From NCBI RefSeq assembly GCF_033473495.1, contig NC_088942.1, positions 1,426,001 through 1,490,000 on the forward strand: a stretch of 64,000 bases of DNA. The letters run 5' to 3'. Origin of the DNA: Cercospora beticola. Lineage: Eukaryota; Ascomycota; Dothideomycetes; Mycosphaerellales; Mycosphaerellaceae. Positions 42,975 to 54,060 of this stretch are shown here, piece after piece (positions within the stretch are counted from its first letter, which is position 1; each line of letters begins with the position of its first letter). Both the position numbers and the translations under genes were made by a program. The notes below the pieces were generated by a model. The model worked only from the letters and a program-made list of their open reading frames with translations. It was not told where the DNA came from and ran no database searches.

Positions 42975-44684
42975 TCATATAGGATGCACCCGACTACTCT
43001 TCATCTCTCCCGGCTCATTGAACAACTCCTCAATCGGATTCTTGTTCAAAGCCTCATACCACTGCAAAAAGCTCCCAATAAAATAACACGCAGAACCCCA
43101 CATAGTCGCAAGATCACCTATGAATCAAAAGTCAGCAAACATTCCACCCCCAAAATCCGCCTCACTCAATCGCCTGTTCAACTCACTTTGATACTCCGCC
43201 CAATGCGCCTCCTCCCCACTCGCAAGCGCTTTAATCCCAAAACAAGCAATCAACTCAAACCCCACCGACCCAGCCGTCGACCAAACTCCAATCCACCAGC
43301 CCAAAATCCCCGGCTCAGGTTTCCACCACTTCTCCTGCGTCTCCAACATAAACATCAAACTCGCAATCAAAAAGCACAAAGCAGCCACGACCTGCGGGAT
43401 CCAAAATGCAGCCAACTCCTGCCAAGGTTTCAAAGATGTCAGAATTCCGGGTAAAATGACCACGGCCGTGACACCATATAGCGTGACACCGAAAAGTTGA
43501 ATTGCACAAGCCAAGTATCCGATCTCGTAGACGTGATGTGATCGAAGGGCTTTCCATGTCGGCCACCACCGCCAGGTTGAGTACCATACACTGCCTTGAA
43601 GACTTTCATCGCCACCGAGATCCACGCCTCCGCGTCGAGGAGCAGGAGATTTGCCTTGAGGGTAGATCGACCCGGGTCGACGAAGACAGTCTTCTTTCGT
43701 CTTCCATCCTGCCTCAGGATCAACGTCACCATCTGCGTCTGGCATCTTCGTGTCCGGGTTTCGATGCGGACGTCGAGGCTTCACGTGTCCGAAAAAGTCT
43801 TTGACTTTCTCGTCTAATAGCTTCTTGGAATCTTCCTCGTGCCCGTCTAGTAATCTCCTCATCGCTGCTCCATGAAATGACCCGTCGTTCACCGCTTCGA
43901 GATAGGCCGCCACAGCTCCAACTTGGTAAAACAGAGCTCCGATGAAGAAGCACAAGGGACCACCCAGCTTGTCCGCAGATGCAGTCTCAAACCCTACGCC
44001 AAAAGCCACAGGACCCCAGGCGAGCGCGCCGTCTGCAACGAAGAGCGCAGAGCCGATGGTATAGGACGCGCCACTCCAGAAAGACATATCCCAGTAGGGG
44101 AAAGTGGTGGCCATGCGATAGAGGTTATGTGCGATGTCGGTGATCTTCGAGCTCATGCGAGGAGTGTAGCGCAATGGCAGAAAGGACCCGTTTCCATCGT
44201 CCTCGACTGGTAATCGAGGGACGGCAATAGAATTCCTGCCCTTGCGATTATCTCTGGCGCGCCAGAGCAGAGACGTTTCTTCTTGTGGCGTAGCAGAATC
44301 CGAGTCATCCTGGTACCGCACTTTCATGCGGATCGTGGTGGGATTAAGGAAGCGAGAGACGCCATGTGCGTGGACGCTGTCGAAGTGCAGCTTGTGTCCG
44401 AATGTTCTGACTTTGTCGACCACGCCGGCTTGAACATCATCGACAGCGGTCTTGAATTTGTCAAGATGAGGGTGTTCACCGCTGATCGAGGTGGTACTTT
44501 GTGCGCGTTTACTGGATTTACGGGTTGAACGGCTTGTGCTTCTGCCGCCAGATTTGTCGGCCGTGACTGAAGGTGAGGTCGCGTAGTCCAGCCGACTGGT
44601 GCGAGGTGCTTCGGCAGTCTGAGCTTGTGATTGCTGCTCCAATTCGTCCTTCACGAACGGGTCGGGGTTGTCAAAGTTTTCCAT
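42975..44684 (-). CDS. Fungal polytopic membrane protein of unknown function
   Basis: Two exons on the minus strand (44684-43187, 43117-42975) give 546 residues. The first 190 residues are hydrophilic and Ser/Thr/Arg-rich, probably cytosolic. About seven or eight membrane segments follow, for example ASYTIGSALFVADGALAWGPVAFG, LCFFIGALFYQVGAVAAYLEA, YEIGYLACAIQLFGVTLYGVTAVVILPGIL and FWIPQVVAALCFLIASLMFML, plus SACYFIGSFLQWYEALNKNP in the last exon. A charged loop of about 110 residues separates the first and second halves. This resembles a conserved fungal 'integral membrane protein' group without an assigned role. The final exon was recognised because splicing at gtgagt...ttcatag restores a hydrophobic, W-rich C-terminus. 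Confidence 0.82.
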
Positions 44685-47064
44685 AGTTTGACATATCTCA
44701 GCAAGATCTGAAACGTGCAATGAGTTCTGTAAGCAGCAACAAGATTGACGCGCAAGCTTTGCTCAAGCTCGACACGGCTTGGAGGGCAGAGCTTGAGTTG
44801 TGCTTTTGGCGCAATAGTCGAAGGATCACAGGATGAGACTCCGAGAAGGACTGTGGTGATGACATGCTGAATAACAAGGTTCACGATAAATGGCGGATGA
44901 CCAGAAAAGAGAGCGGTGCAATTGGAGCGCAGTGCGACTTCTCAGATCTGCTCCACTCACGATGAGCCAGAGAGTGCCAGAGACCTGGTATCCTTGTTTG
45001 TTGAGCATGACTTGTATGCAGCGACGACGGAGTGGCTTGCCGTTGGCATTTCGACGATCGTGATCTGCGTGCAGCTTCTGCGAAACCGACGCAACGACCG
45101 ACTTTCACGTAAGTACTTTCGCTGAGTGGGATTATCAGATGTCTGTGAGGCCCCAGTCGTGCACTCACAAATCATCAATGGAATTCGAATGGAGGAAATT
45201 ACTGTATTAATTTCCGTCTGTAGCGATGGTACGAGGATAGTCCTGGATATGTTCGTTGGCGGGGTGACCGCCGGTGCATTGGAGGGGACATCGTTGCCAC
45301 TCCGAGCACATTGTGCTATTGATCTGGACGAAATTCTCCTCGTGCGGGCGAAGCAAAGGACCGTCGTATTGCATGATTGTCAACATGTGCTGCTAAGGAT
45401 CGCTACGATGCATGCGAAGTCTTCAGGATATCTGTGGTGGTCGTTCCTTGCCTGCGGCAGTCAGCTACACGTGTTCGGCAGCTTCCAGTCGTCTTTCTCG
45501 TTGAAGCATTGCATACGCCGTGGAGTGGATTTTTGCAGTCATGTAGGAATGGGCATGTTCGTGGTGCCCGACAAGCAGAGACAGGCACAGCAGACTGACG
45601 AATGCCGGCCATTGATAGCCGCTGACTCGAGCACAGATGCGCAATGTGCGATTTGATAGCACAATTTTTCTCCTGTCAGACGTTCTTAACATGCATATAG
45701 CGTTCTTAATATTGATTGTCGTGTGTCTTTGTGGAAGAGATGAGACGGAGTCTTGCATCAAAGCTGCTGGAAGAATACCTTGCCCTTCTTCACAAGTCAG
45801 CAGTCAGCCCAGACTGAAAGCATCAGGCAACAGAGCTGACTTGTGCCTCATCAACACAGACAAAGATGCAGGAACAGGCACATGTGAAGAAAGGGCATCC
45901 ACGGAGTTGCGGGACCAACCATTCCGCAGGTGGTGATTAGAAAAGTGGAGACCGGTTCCGGCCAGGAATATTGAGCTGGGGTGGAATATATTGACCAAGG
46001 AACCATGGAGACTGCCCTGGTGCTGGACTTCCACTTCCAGTCATGTCACGGGCTGAAGGAACCCATCACCCATCACGCCCGCTTGAGTTGAGGACATGCT
46101 CAGCGGTATCGGTACTCTCGCCTGCTCGTATCTTTGATGAGAGTGTGATTGACCTCTGGCCGGCTGGTCTTGGCGATCGGTTTTCGAAGTCATGTCGGAT
46201 GTCGGAGGGCGAGACACATCGTACGGCCACGCCGCAAGCCACAGACGGTGCTGCGTCACCAGCGGATGATAGTTGAGATGACTCTGCAAACCGTGTCTGC
46301 CACGGCGCACCAGAGAGTGAAGTAAGGTGACACAAGCTTTGGGGGCAAGGAGATCCGCTGAACAAAGTTCTCGCCCACTTTCCACGTTGTGAGGGAGCTT
46401 AGCGACGCCATCTCATTTCCCGAACTCATGCCACGCGTTGCAAAGTTTCCTCATGCGGCAACAACGCCTGGCGAGGATTCTGGATATGCTTGCCGATCTT
46501 CAGCCCGAGGCGTGATCGCAGACACTTTGGCGTTCAACGTCGCGTGGACATGCTGAGGATGCGCGGCAAGCTTTGTGGCGCGCAGTTTCCCAACGCCGGT
46601 GGTAGCAGTGGTGTGGGCATGGCGGACAGTGCAGGTGGTGGATGCTGCTGTCGGCCATGGAACAGAGCGGCGGTGCGGTGAGAAAATATTGATTTCCAGC
46701 GTTGCGCGAGCAAGAGCAAGGTCTAGACACTGCAAACAGGACGTCGGACAGGGCCATACACCAGCAAGCCTGGACGCCACTTCCGCGCATGCTGCAAGGG
46801 CAGCCGCTGCACCACTTCCGCTGGGATTGGCAGGCACTCGCAGTGATTGGATCCATTCGCCTCTGACAACGTCCCTTCCTGGTCTCATTTGTGTTGCAGC
46901 GCGGCGGCAGGTACTTGATCGATTTCCTCCCCTCTTCCCTTCCCTTCCTCATCGCATCCATCACCCACTCTCGTTTCTACGCAGGCAAACACACTCCGGT
47001 CTCGACCGCATTCACTCGCTACCACCCGCGCAAGAAACCAACAAGAATCACCATTTCCATCAAG
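44685..47064. other. Gene-free stretch upstream of the GPI wall-protein gene
   Basis: About 2.4 kb between divergent starts. Frames up to 176 codons (45126-45656, plus) show no domain or coherent splicing. The last 150 bases form a CT-rich leader (46915-47000) typical of strongly expressed fungal genes. A long promoter for the wall-protein gene is the simplest reading. Confidence 0.5.
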
Positions 47065-47679
47065 ATGCAGTTCGCTATCGCAGCTCTCGGCCTCGCTGCC
47101 GTCGTCTCGGCCTCGTACGCTCCATCGTACGGCCCTCCCAAGAACGCCACCACCACCCACGGCCCAAGCTACACCACCGAGGTCGTGACCAGCTACGAGA
47201 CCTTCTGCCCATCGGCCACGTCGATCGAGCACAACGGCGTCACCTACACCGTCACCGAGGCCACCACCTTGACCATCACCAACTGCCCATGCACCGTGAC
47301 CAAGCCCGTCTACACGTCAGTCGTCACTGCCTGCAGCACATGGTAAAACAGCACCCGTGCCGCGGTATTTAGCGATTTCATTTTCGATCGTACTGACTTC
47401 TCCCGCAGTGCTCCTCCTCCAGCTGAGACTCCAAAGACTCCAGAGACTCCAAACAGCCCAGTGCAGCCACCAGTGCAGCCACCGGCTCCTCACTACCCAT
47501 CCAACAACACTACTCCAGCTCCTCCATCTTACCAGCCACCAGCTGGAACTGCTCCTGGTGCTTACGTTCCTCCAGCTAGCACCAGCCCAATTGCTCCAGC
47601 TTACACCGGTGCCGCTTCCAAGGCCTCGTTCGGTGTTGCCGGTATCATGGCCGCTGCTGGTCTCATTGCCGCTCTCTAA
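47065..47679 (+). CDS. Sed1-like GPI-anchored cell wall protein
   Basis: Two exons (47065-47342, 47409-47679) encode 182 residues. A signal peptide ([16 protein letters not shown]) is followed by a cysteine-containing block, [38 protein letters not shown]. This closely follows the repeat of yeast Sed1/Spi1 and Neurospora CCG-6-type wall proteins. After CSTCAPPPAE comes a Pro/Thr-rich stalk of about 60 residues. The C-terminus [23 protein letters not shown] is a GPI-anchor signal with a likely attachment site in the G-A-A-S region. The mature protein should be linked to plasma membrane or wall glucan. The intron splits the Cys codon of CSTC. Such proteins are structural and among the most abundant transcripts in stationary or stressed cells. 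Confidence 0.9.
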
Positions 47680-48661
47680 ACGCATCTCTCGAACGTGAGA
47701 TGGTGCGCACGGAGCTGAGAGGCAGTGATGTATAAACGGCAGTCACGATAGAGCGGCATCGACATTGGCTGGAAAATCCCCCCCTTGCAGCTGGTCATGA
47801 CGATCCGCATGACAATCGACAAGCGCATTTTGAATTACCATTGTATTCGACACATGCACATTTTGTCAATTTAATGAAACGCCGGACACGGCGGCTACGT
47901 TGGGTGTTTTTATCGACTTCTGATGGCGGTGGCGTTTCTGGAGGCGTAGCATGGCCCTCCACCAATTGACCTCGACGACGAGAAAGATATGCTACGACGG
48001 AAAGAACCTGTACTTAATGCCGTCACTAGAAGACGAGTTTTAACCCACCTTTCACTTCTCTCTCACTTTCTTGTCTCCTGTCGCGTCACATGGACCACGC
48101 TGACCAATAGTCGTCGACCTTGTGCTATCACAGTACCACGCCTTGCATCGCTTGCGACAGCCACATGACTCGGTGCTACCTACCACGTCTCAGCCACGCG
48201 AGGTCGAGCACATGTACCACCATCAACGAATCGTAAGCAGCATGCGAGAACTCGAGCCAGAGAATCCATCTTCCACACTAATGAACCTGTTGGAAAACAC
48301 CACATCAAGCGCCACAGGACCAGTTTCGCACTCGTTGCCGGTCTTGACACCAGGTCTGGCCTTTGATCGCGGTGCCCGAGCTTCTCCTCAAGGCCCCCAA
48401 TGGAGTACGTTCGGAAATTCAAAACACAACTTTGTGCTGTACAGCCACTAATATAGCTCCTACTCCTCGCATTCAAAGACGCTTTTCAATGCCGCGGAGA
48501 TACCAAACCACGTTAAGTCATCGATACTGCCTCGAGACCGAATCTCCTGCATCACTATGTAAAATCGTTGCACTTCGGCTGGCCCATATTCTGCCCACGA
48601 TCCAGTTTCTATAATACGCTGTCAGCATAAGTCCGCCTTGGCTCAGTTGTAAATGATGAAT
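47680..48661. other. Convergent intergenic region
   Basis: The 982 bases between convergent stops contain short frames (up to 109 codons) and no recognised gene. Confidence 0.5.
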
Positions 48662-49909
48662 TCACTCACCAGACGATTCATCATCATTCAAACGCCTGCG
48701 ATTCTTGAAGGTCAAGAGGACAACAGCGATATCGAGATAGTTGAAGCCTTCGAAGCAGGTTGCCGCCACCTGCATCGCCGAACTAATCTCATCCCGTGTA
48801 GTCTTATTACTGGCCGCCCAGTCCGAGCGAAGATCTTGTACTCGCTTGGTCCATTTCTCACTTCCGGTTTGGTCTTTGAACTCCGGGTATAAATCATACA
48901 AGCCACTAAAAAGCAGATTCGCAAGAGAAATCGCGCAGGAGCGATTCCTGATATCCACCATTCCTTGGGAGAGGTATTCGCCATTGTCGTAGCCTTTGGC
49001 TCTCAAAGTCATGAGACTCCATTCCCAGGAAGTAGCGGGAACGTCGTCGCCCAATTTCTTCAACAGCCATTTATCACTCGCAAATTGTCCTCGCGGGAAT
49101 TCAGTTGTATCGACGGCATAGATCATGACTTGATCGAGGGGCCGTCTGCCTTTCCGAGCTCTCCAAAGAGCATATTGGACCACAAAGAGTAAAGAAGAAC
49201 TCCACGACGATAAGTTATCAGTGATGTCTTGATCATCAAAACATTGTTTCCTGAGATGATTATGCAGCCGCTGAGCCGCTGTGCTTCTTGTTCGCGGCGA
49301 GAGAAGATCTATTTTGCTGAGGCCAGGGCTGACAATGCTTGCAGCAGATGCAATGAAGTCTACATTGTTTTGTCCCGAACTGCTGTCGTCGGCCGTGCGA
49401 AATAAATATTTGGGAGGCTCTGGCATTTCGCCACAGCCATCATGTTCGTCCAAAGGCCAGAATAGCGTCGGCCCATTCTGATAGCGGTAGGGGTGATCTT
49501 GCCAGAACCGGACCGCAGTAGCAGATGATGAAACAGCGCTGGCAACTTCTTCTAGTCTCCTGTGGAGATAACTCAACCTCGCTGTATCCTGGGCAATGTC
49601 GTTTTCATACCACGCGAGGGAGGCTTGCAGTACTCGCACACTGTGCACAAAGTCCATGCAGGCTTTCAGTACTCGTTGGTTCAACTTCTGGAGCTCTGCT
49701 TTGCTGACGTCGTGGTCTACCATGCTCAACGTTTGGAAAGAATCAAAGACATCGTCAGCGTCAGGCTCGGGGCTATGTTGCACCATCGTAGACGATGCAG
49801 GCGAGGCCTCGGACTGCTGAGATCGGATCAAGTCTTGTTCAGAAATCGAATGAGAGGCTGTTTTTCTGTTTTCTAACAGCAAACTAGGTTTCGATGCAGG
49901 AGAGGACAT
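48662..49909 (-). CDS. DUF7587-like protein, second copy
   Basis: An intronless frame of 415 residues from ATG 49909. Residues 1-60 are Ser-rich and disordered. Residues 62-125 form a helical, coiled-coil-like segment (SKAELQKLNQRVLKACMDFVHSVRVLQ). From about 165, PEPPKYLFRTADDSSSGQNNVDFIASAASI matches the start of the DUF7587-like block seen at 12265-14547, and YALWRARKGRRPLDQVMIYAVDTTEFPRGQF parallels the 'hydrophobic-R-hydrophobic...IYAID' core of that family. No catalytic residues are evident and no function is known. It differs strongly from the other copy, so this is not a recent duplication. Confidence 0.72.
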   Translation of the reverse strand: MSSPASKPSLLLENRKTASHSISEQDLIRSQQSEASPASSTMVQHSPEPDADDVFDSFQTLSMVDHDVSKAELQKLNQRVLKACMDFVHSVRVLQASLAWYENDIAQDTARLSYLHRRLEEVASAVSSSATAVRFWQDHPYRYQNGPTLFWPLDEHDGCGEMPEPPKYLFRTADDSSSGQNNVDFIASAASIVSPGLSKIDLLSPRTRSTAAQRLHNHLRKQCFDDQDITDNLSSWSSSLLFVVQYALWRARKGRRPLDQVMIYAVDTTEFPRGQFASDKWLLKKLGDDVPATSWEWSLMTLRAKGYDNGEYLSQGMVDIRNRSCAISLANLLFSGLYDLYPEFKDQTGSEKWTKRVQDLRSDWAASNKTTRDEISSAMQVAATCFEGFNYLDIAVVLLTFKNRRRLNDDESSGE

Positions 49910-50431
49910 TATTTCACAACGAGAAGAAGAATTGCTGGCGACTGATGACGATGGTGCAAGTTCCCCACTATCGGCAGGGACATGGCACAGCTACCAGGGC
50001 TATTCGCTTACTCTGCCGCTCTTGATTTGTCGAATCTTGACCGGTTCCAGGTCAATAAGACAGCATTGGAGATGAGGGTGAATGCTGTGTCCATGCAGTG
50101 GCCAACGAAAACCCGTCAATGCTGTTGCACAAACTGTTCTTCATGGGATAATGGAACGATCGAACATGTGCCGCTCTTCGTGGCACTCAATAGGGCTTGT
50201 TTCGTGGTAATGATCGTAGCATATGGGTGTTGTTCGTACAAGTCGCTGAAGCCAGCATCTCTAGTCAAGTGGTGGTAGCATCAGTTGCGTAAAGAACAGA
50301 TACAGCTCCAACATGTTTCTGTACATTCCTTACCCAGACCATCATACAAAAGCACGCCAAATGCTCCACCCAAAATCGTGCTTTGCATCGAAAGCCCCAG
50401 GCGTCGCTCTCCTCCCGCTCCTAACAGAATC
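49910..50431. other. Intergenic, DUF7587-like promoter and EthD 3' end
   Basis: The 522 bases between two minus-strand genes hold no recognised gene. Confidence 0.45.
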
Positions 50432-50755
50432 TCACTTCCCGCCCTTCACGTCCCCATACAGAAAGATGGGTTGCTTATTACTAAAGTTCTTCACATCTTC
50501 CATAATTCCCGCAGCTTCCGGCCCCGTGAAAGCATCACTGAGCTTGTCTTTGCTTGTCCAGAACGTTTCTGAACCGAATGCATAGGGCGGTTTGGAGCCA
50601 TCGGGTCCAGGAGCAAATTCTCGGACGTTCCATCCTGTTACTCCGTACTTGGCCCATTCCTCTGCAATTCTCGGCATGTGCTTCTGAACGTAGTATTCGA
50701 TGTCGTATTGAGCATCCTCGTCATTGGGGAAGAGGACGCTGATGATGAAGGACAT
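50432..50755 (-). CDS. EthD-domain small protein
   Basis: An intronless frame of 107 residues. The ferredoxin-like EthD fold is indicated by FIISVLFPNDEDAQYDIEYYVQKHMPRIAEEWAKYGV, with the conserved Y(Y/W)xxxHMP motif, and by FGSETFWTSKDKLSDAFTGPEAAGIMEDVKNFSN. EthD proteins are dimeric alpha/beta-barrel proteins. Some fungal members act as decarboxylases or cyclases in polyketide pathways; most are uncharacterised. No biosynthetic neighbours are evident here. Length is complete for the family. Confidence 0.85.
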   Translation of the reverse strand: MSFIISVLFPNDEDAQYDIEYYVQKHMPRIAEEWAKYGVTGWNVREFAPGPDGSKPPYAFGSETFWTSKDKLSDAFTGPEAAGIMEDVKNFSNKQPIFLYGDVKGGK

Positions 50756-53307
50756 CGTGCTGTTGTCGGCCTTTGAGAGTTTGAATGGTGTGATTAATGT
50801 GGTGGTATTGTCCGGATTGGATGCGAGGTCGGCGTATATTAATCGCAGAGGCTCTGGATATATACGTCTTGTGTACGTGCTTCTACTTCTTCATCGCTGC
50901 TCGCATAGATTCCGAAGACTTGTTGTGCATTTGTAAGCACTAAGCAGGGTGAGCTCCGGGACTTACGACGACGTGAGCCGTTGTGAGTTGTCCAAAACAT
51001 CGAGATTCATCATCCAGTCTGCTAAAGCTTGCATTCGAGTAATTCCACATATACAAGTCCGGAGTTCTCTATCTCCAGCTGTCAGCTTTGTAATGACTCT
51101 TGCAGTCATGCCACCTCGTTCAGCTTCACCGCAGAAGCTCAAATTGGATGTGCCTTCCAAGCAGCGACATAGAGAAGCCTAAATACGTACCCAGCGCACA
51201 CATCGCTCCCTCCAACCCTTCACTACCCTCAGTCGACCACAGTCTCTCACGATGCCTCGTCCTAAGCTGCTTGTTGTTCTCTCCTCGCAGGACAACGTAC
51301 CAGCAACGGGCAACCTAACGGGCTGGTATCTACCAGAATTCGACCGTCGCAGTTGGCTATCACCGGTCAGCGCATCTAAAGTGAAAGTTCGCCCGTATTT
51401 AGCAGCATCCGATTGACGACTACGGCAGCAGATGTGGTGTCACGGGCCAGCGCACCCGGTCGATTCAAGCAACTTGGCTGCGAGCTTAGGATGCTTCTTC
51501 TTGATACCCTGGCAAATCGTCGACTCTATACGATCCAGCAATGGTGATGGATCGCCTGCCATTCGCGGTCTCGGCCTTGGCCGTCAGCGAGGGCCACGTC
51601 GCACGTCGCTCATCAAGTCGCTCGAACGAGTGGGCTGACGCCCATGACCAACCTAGACATCTTGCACTGTGGTACTGTATGTCGCCCACATGGTGGCATT
51701 GGCAGTATCCGACGTCTCACCAAAGCTCGTAACGATGACCAGCAAGTATAGTGTGGCCTGCAGCGGTGTAGTCTCGAGTGTGGAGGCCGCCCGATGTGCT
51801 GGGGAAGTTACAACTTGGAAGTTGCAGGCGCTCGCAATTCAGCTGCGGAATGAGATAGTTCTAGATGCCTGAGGCATACTGTCCAGGTTTGTGCGATCCA
51901 GCCACTCACACTTGTCCATGTCTTGGCTTTCTGCTTAGCTCCTGAGCTGAACATACCATTTCCCAATACTTCGCCGAGGCAAGCCGCGCGACCAGAACAA
52001 GATTCACCACCCCGCAAACTACAAGTTATAGCAGCATGCCAAGCAGCAATGGCGGAGAGCCGTCAGCAACGCTATAGAATCCTGCTTGCCGTGTTCCTGA
52101 GCGTCCCGAACCCTCTTCCGGACTTCTCTGCGCCAGAGCTCGCTAATAGCTGTCTATAGGTGGTAGTGATCACACTTCAGTTGCCACAAACAGTTAGAGC
52201 CTTGTTCAGATCGACATCACTTCAGCTTCTTCTAGGTTCAAGTGACATCTCATCACACGCTTGAAGCATACCGGCTCTCACAGCTCCAAGCTCAAGCTTC
52301 CGCATGGTCGACATGCATTATTGACAGAAAGCATGAATATTAGCTGTTTTCTTGGCTCGAGTACCGATGCAGTATACAATGCGCACTCTTCTTGTCTCGC
52401 AGGCATTCAGCTTCACGGAGAAGGTGCGATCGAACAATGATGCAGCATCTGCTCAAGGGTCTTCTCCTATGCCTGGCCAGAGAGCGGAGTAGATATGCCA
52501 CCTTCGCCATGTGTGAGCAATTGGCAATCTTTGTGCCCCAGGCACACGACTGAGCGGTGCCTGTACAGCGAGGGAACACGACTGTGGCGTGCTAGATTGT
52601 ACACTGGTTAGAAGAGTGCCTGATGTGCGATCGTACGAACAATTGTTCCCAAGCGTACCAACAGCAAACCAAGCATGGTCCGAAGTATATTGAAGCTGCT
52701 CTTCATCCTGCGGTGCTGAATACCGTAGCAATTGCGCCATATTGTGATATGGCAGTGATCTACACTTCCTTGATCAAGGTTCACTGAGAGTTCATGCCTG
52801 TCCCCCCTCCAACATCACCTCTACAAGCTCGAATCGCTCCCATTTCCCTCACCTCCAGGGCCCCGCTAGACTGACAAGAGAAGGATTTGCATACCATATG
52901 GTCACGAGGATTGCACATTTCCCGAGACAATGGATCGACAGCATAGTCCAAGCAACTTTTCTCAATGCCAACGCCACGCTGACCCACGTTCTGCCTCGGA
53001 ATACTACCTTGTAGGCCTTCGCGTTGACAATCGTCCAGTAGACATCGAAATACTGGATGCGAAGCCTCGGTTTGAAGATCAGGAGAATGTATCCGCCGCG
53101 GAGATGGGATGGACTTTGGAGAAGTGTCTATGGAAGCAGATGCCAGTAGAATAGTAACAGTGGAGGCGGTCGAGGAATATAAGAAGAGCCCTCTTCTCCT
53201 CCAAACGAACGAGCATCAATCAGCTTCACCAAACGCTTCCAGACCAACACACAAGGCTTCCATCACTTCTCACAAAAGGCCCACAAGCTTCATTTCCAAC
53301 CTTCAAA
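50756..53307. other. Gene-free stretch upstream of the HsbA gene
   Basis: About 2.5 kb without a supported gene. Frames are short (up to 95 codons) and lack domains or signal peptides. It should contain promoters of the EthD gene (left) and the HsbA gene (right). Confidence 0.5.
53178..53183 (+). promoter_or_regulatory. TATA-like element of the HsbA gene
   Basis: TATAAG lies 125-130 bases upstream of the HsbA ATG, a plausible distance for a fungal TATA box with a short leader. Confidence 0.4.
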
Positions 53308-53832
53308 ATGTTCTCTGTCAAGAACCTCCTCTTCCTCATCACCACCGCCTCGGCCCTCGTCGTTACCAAACGCGACGCAGCCCAAATCCGCTCCGACCTC
53401 CAACTCATCAACACCGACACCAACGCCCTCAAATCGGCCGCAGACCGCTACAGCGGCGGCCTCTTCGGCGCCATCCCCGTACAAAACGCCGCCGACAAGC
53501 TCGAAGACGACATCAACACCGCCACCGACAACGCCAATGCGTCGGCTCCAGTCTCTGACTCCGAAGCCGCTGATATCATCAGCTACATCAACAACACTCT
53601 CCAGCCATCTGTTGATGCTGCTTTGACCAGCATTGAGAACAAGCGCAGCCAGTTCACTTCTGCTGGTTTGAAGGGAAGTGTTCAGGATACTTTGGCTACT
53701 TTGAGGAAGGACACAAATGAGTATGGTCAGGCTTTGCTTGCTAAGGCTCCGGCTTCGCAGCAGGCCTCTGGTAACGCGGCTTTGACCAGGATTGATAACG
53801 ATTTTGCGGCTACTCAGGCTTTCTATGCTTAG
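53308..53832 (+). CDS. Hydrophobic surface-binding protein A (HsbA) family
   Basis: An intronless frame of 174 residues. A signal peptide (MFSVKNLLFLITTASALVV) ends near KR at 21-22, a possible Kex2 site. The mature part is the all-helical HsbA/cell wall galactomannoprotein domain: DAAQIRSDLQLINTDTNALKSAADRYSGG, then helices with ADKLEDDINTATDNA and LKGSVQDTLATLRKDTNEYGQALL. HsbA proteins are secreted, bind hydrophobic surfaces and recruit esterases, or act as wall mannoproteins. There are no cysteines. The first half of the gene is C-rich on the coding strand, the second half G/T-rich. Confidence 0.9.
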   Translation: MFSVKNLLFLITTASALVVTKRDAAQIRSDLQLINTDTNALKSAADRYSGGLFGAIPVQNAADKLEDDINTATDNANASAPVSDSEAADIISYINNTLQPSVDAALTSIENKRSQFTSAGLKGSVQDTLATLRKDTNEYGQALLAKAPASQQASGNAALTRIDNDFAATQAFYA

Positions 53833-54060
53833 ATTTGTAAATTGATCTAACGAGAAATGATGACGAAAATGGGAGCTCCGAGAATGCTGGGATGAGCATG
53901 GAGATGAAGTCGATTCGAGGCGGCATGGGTCAAAAATAAATGGACACTCGGGCTAGAATCCAGAACAGGAAACAGTAACGCAAAAGTAGCAATCAATTTG
54001 AAATGAATTGGTCTCGTACCACATGTTGCTTAGAATCGTGAATTTCCTCAGCGCTCGCAG

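Noticed and set aside
45126..45656. 176-codon plus-strand open frame
   Set aside because: No recognisable domain or splice partner; begins without supporting upstream context.
46575..47372. 265-codon plus-strand open frame overlapping the GPI wall protein
   Set aside because: It overlaps exon 1 of the wall protein in another frame and its leader; low-complexity His/Arg-rich sequence.
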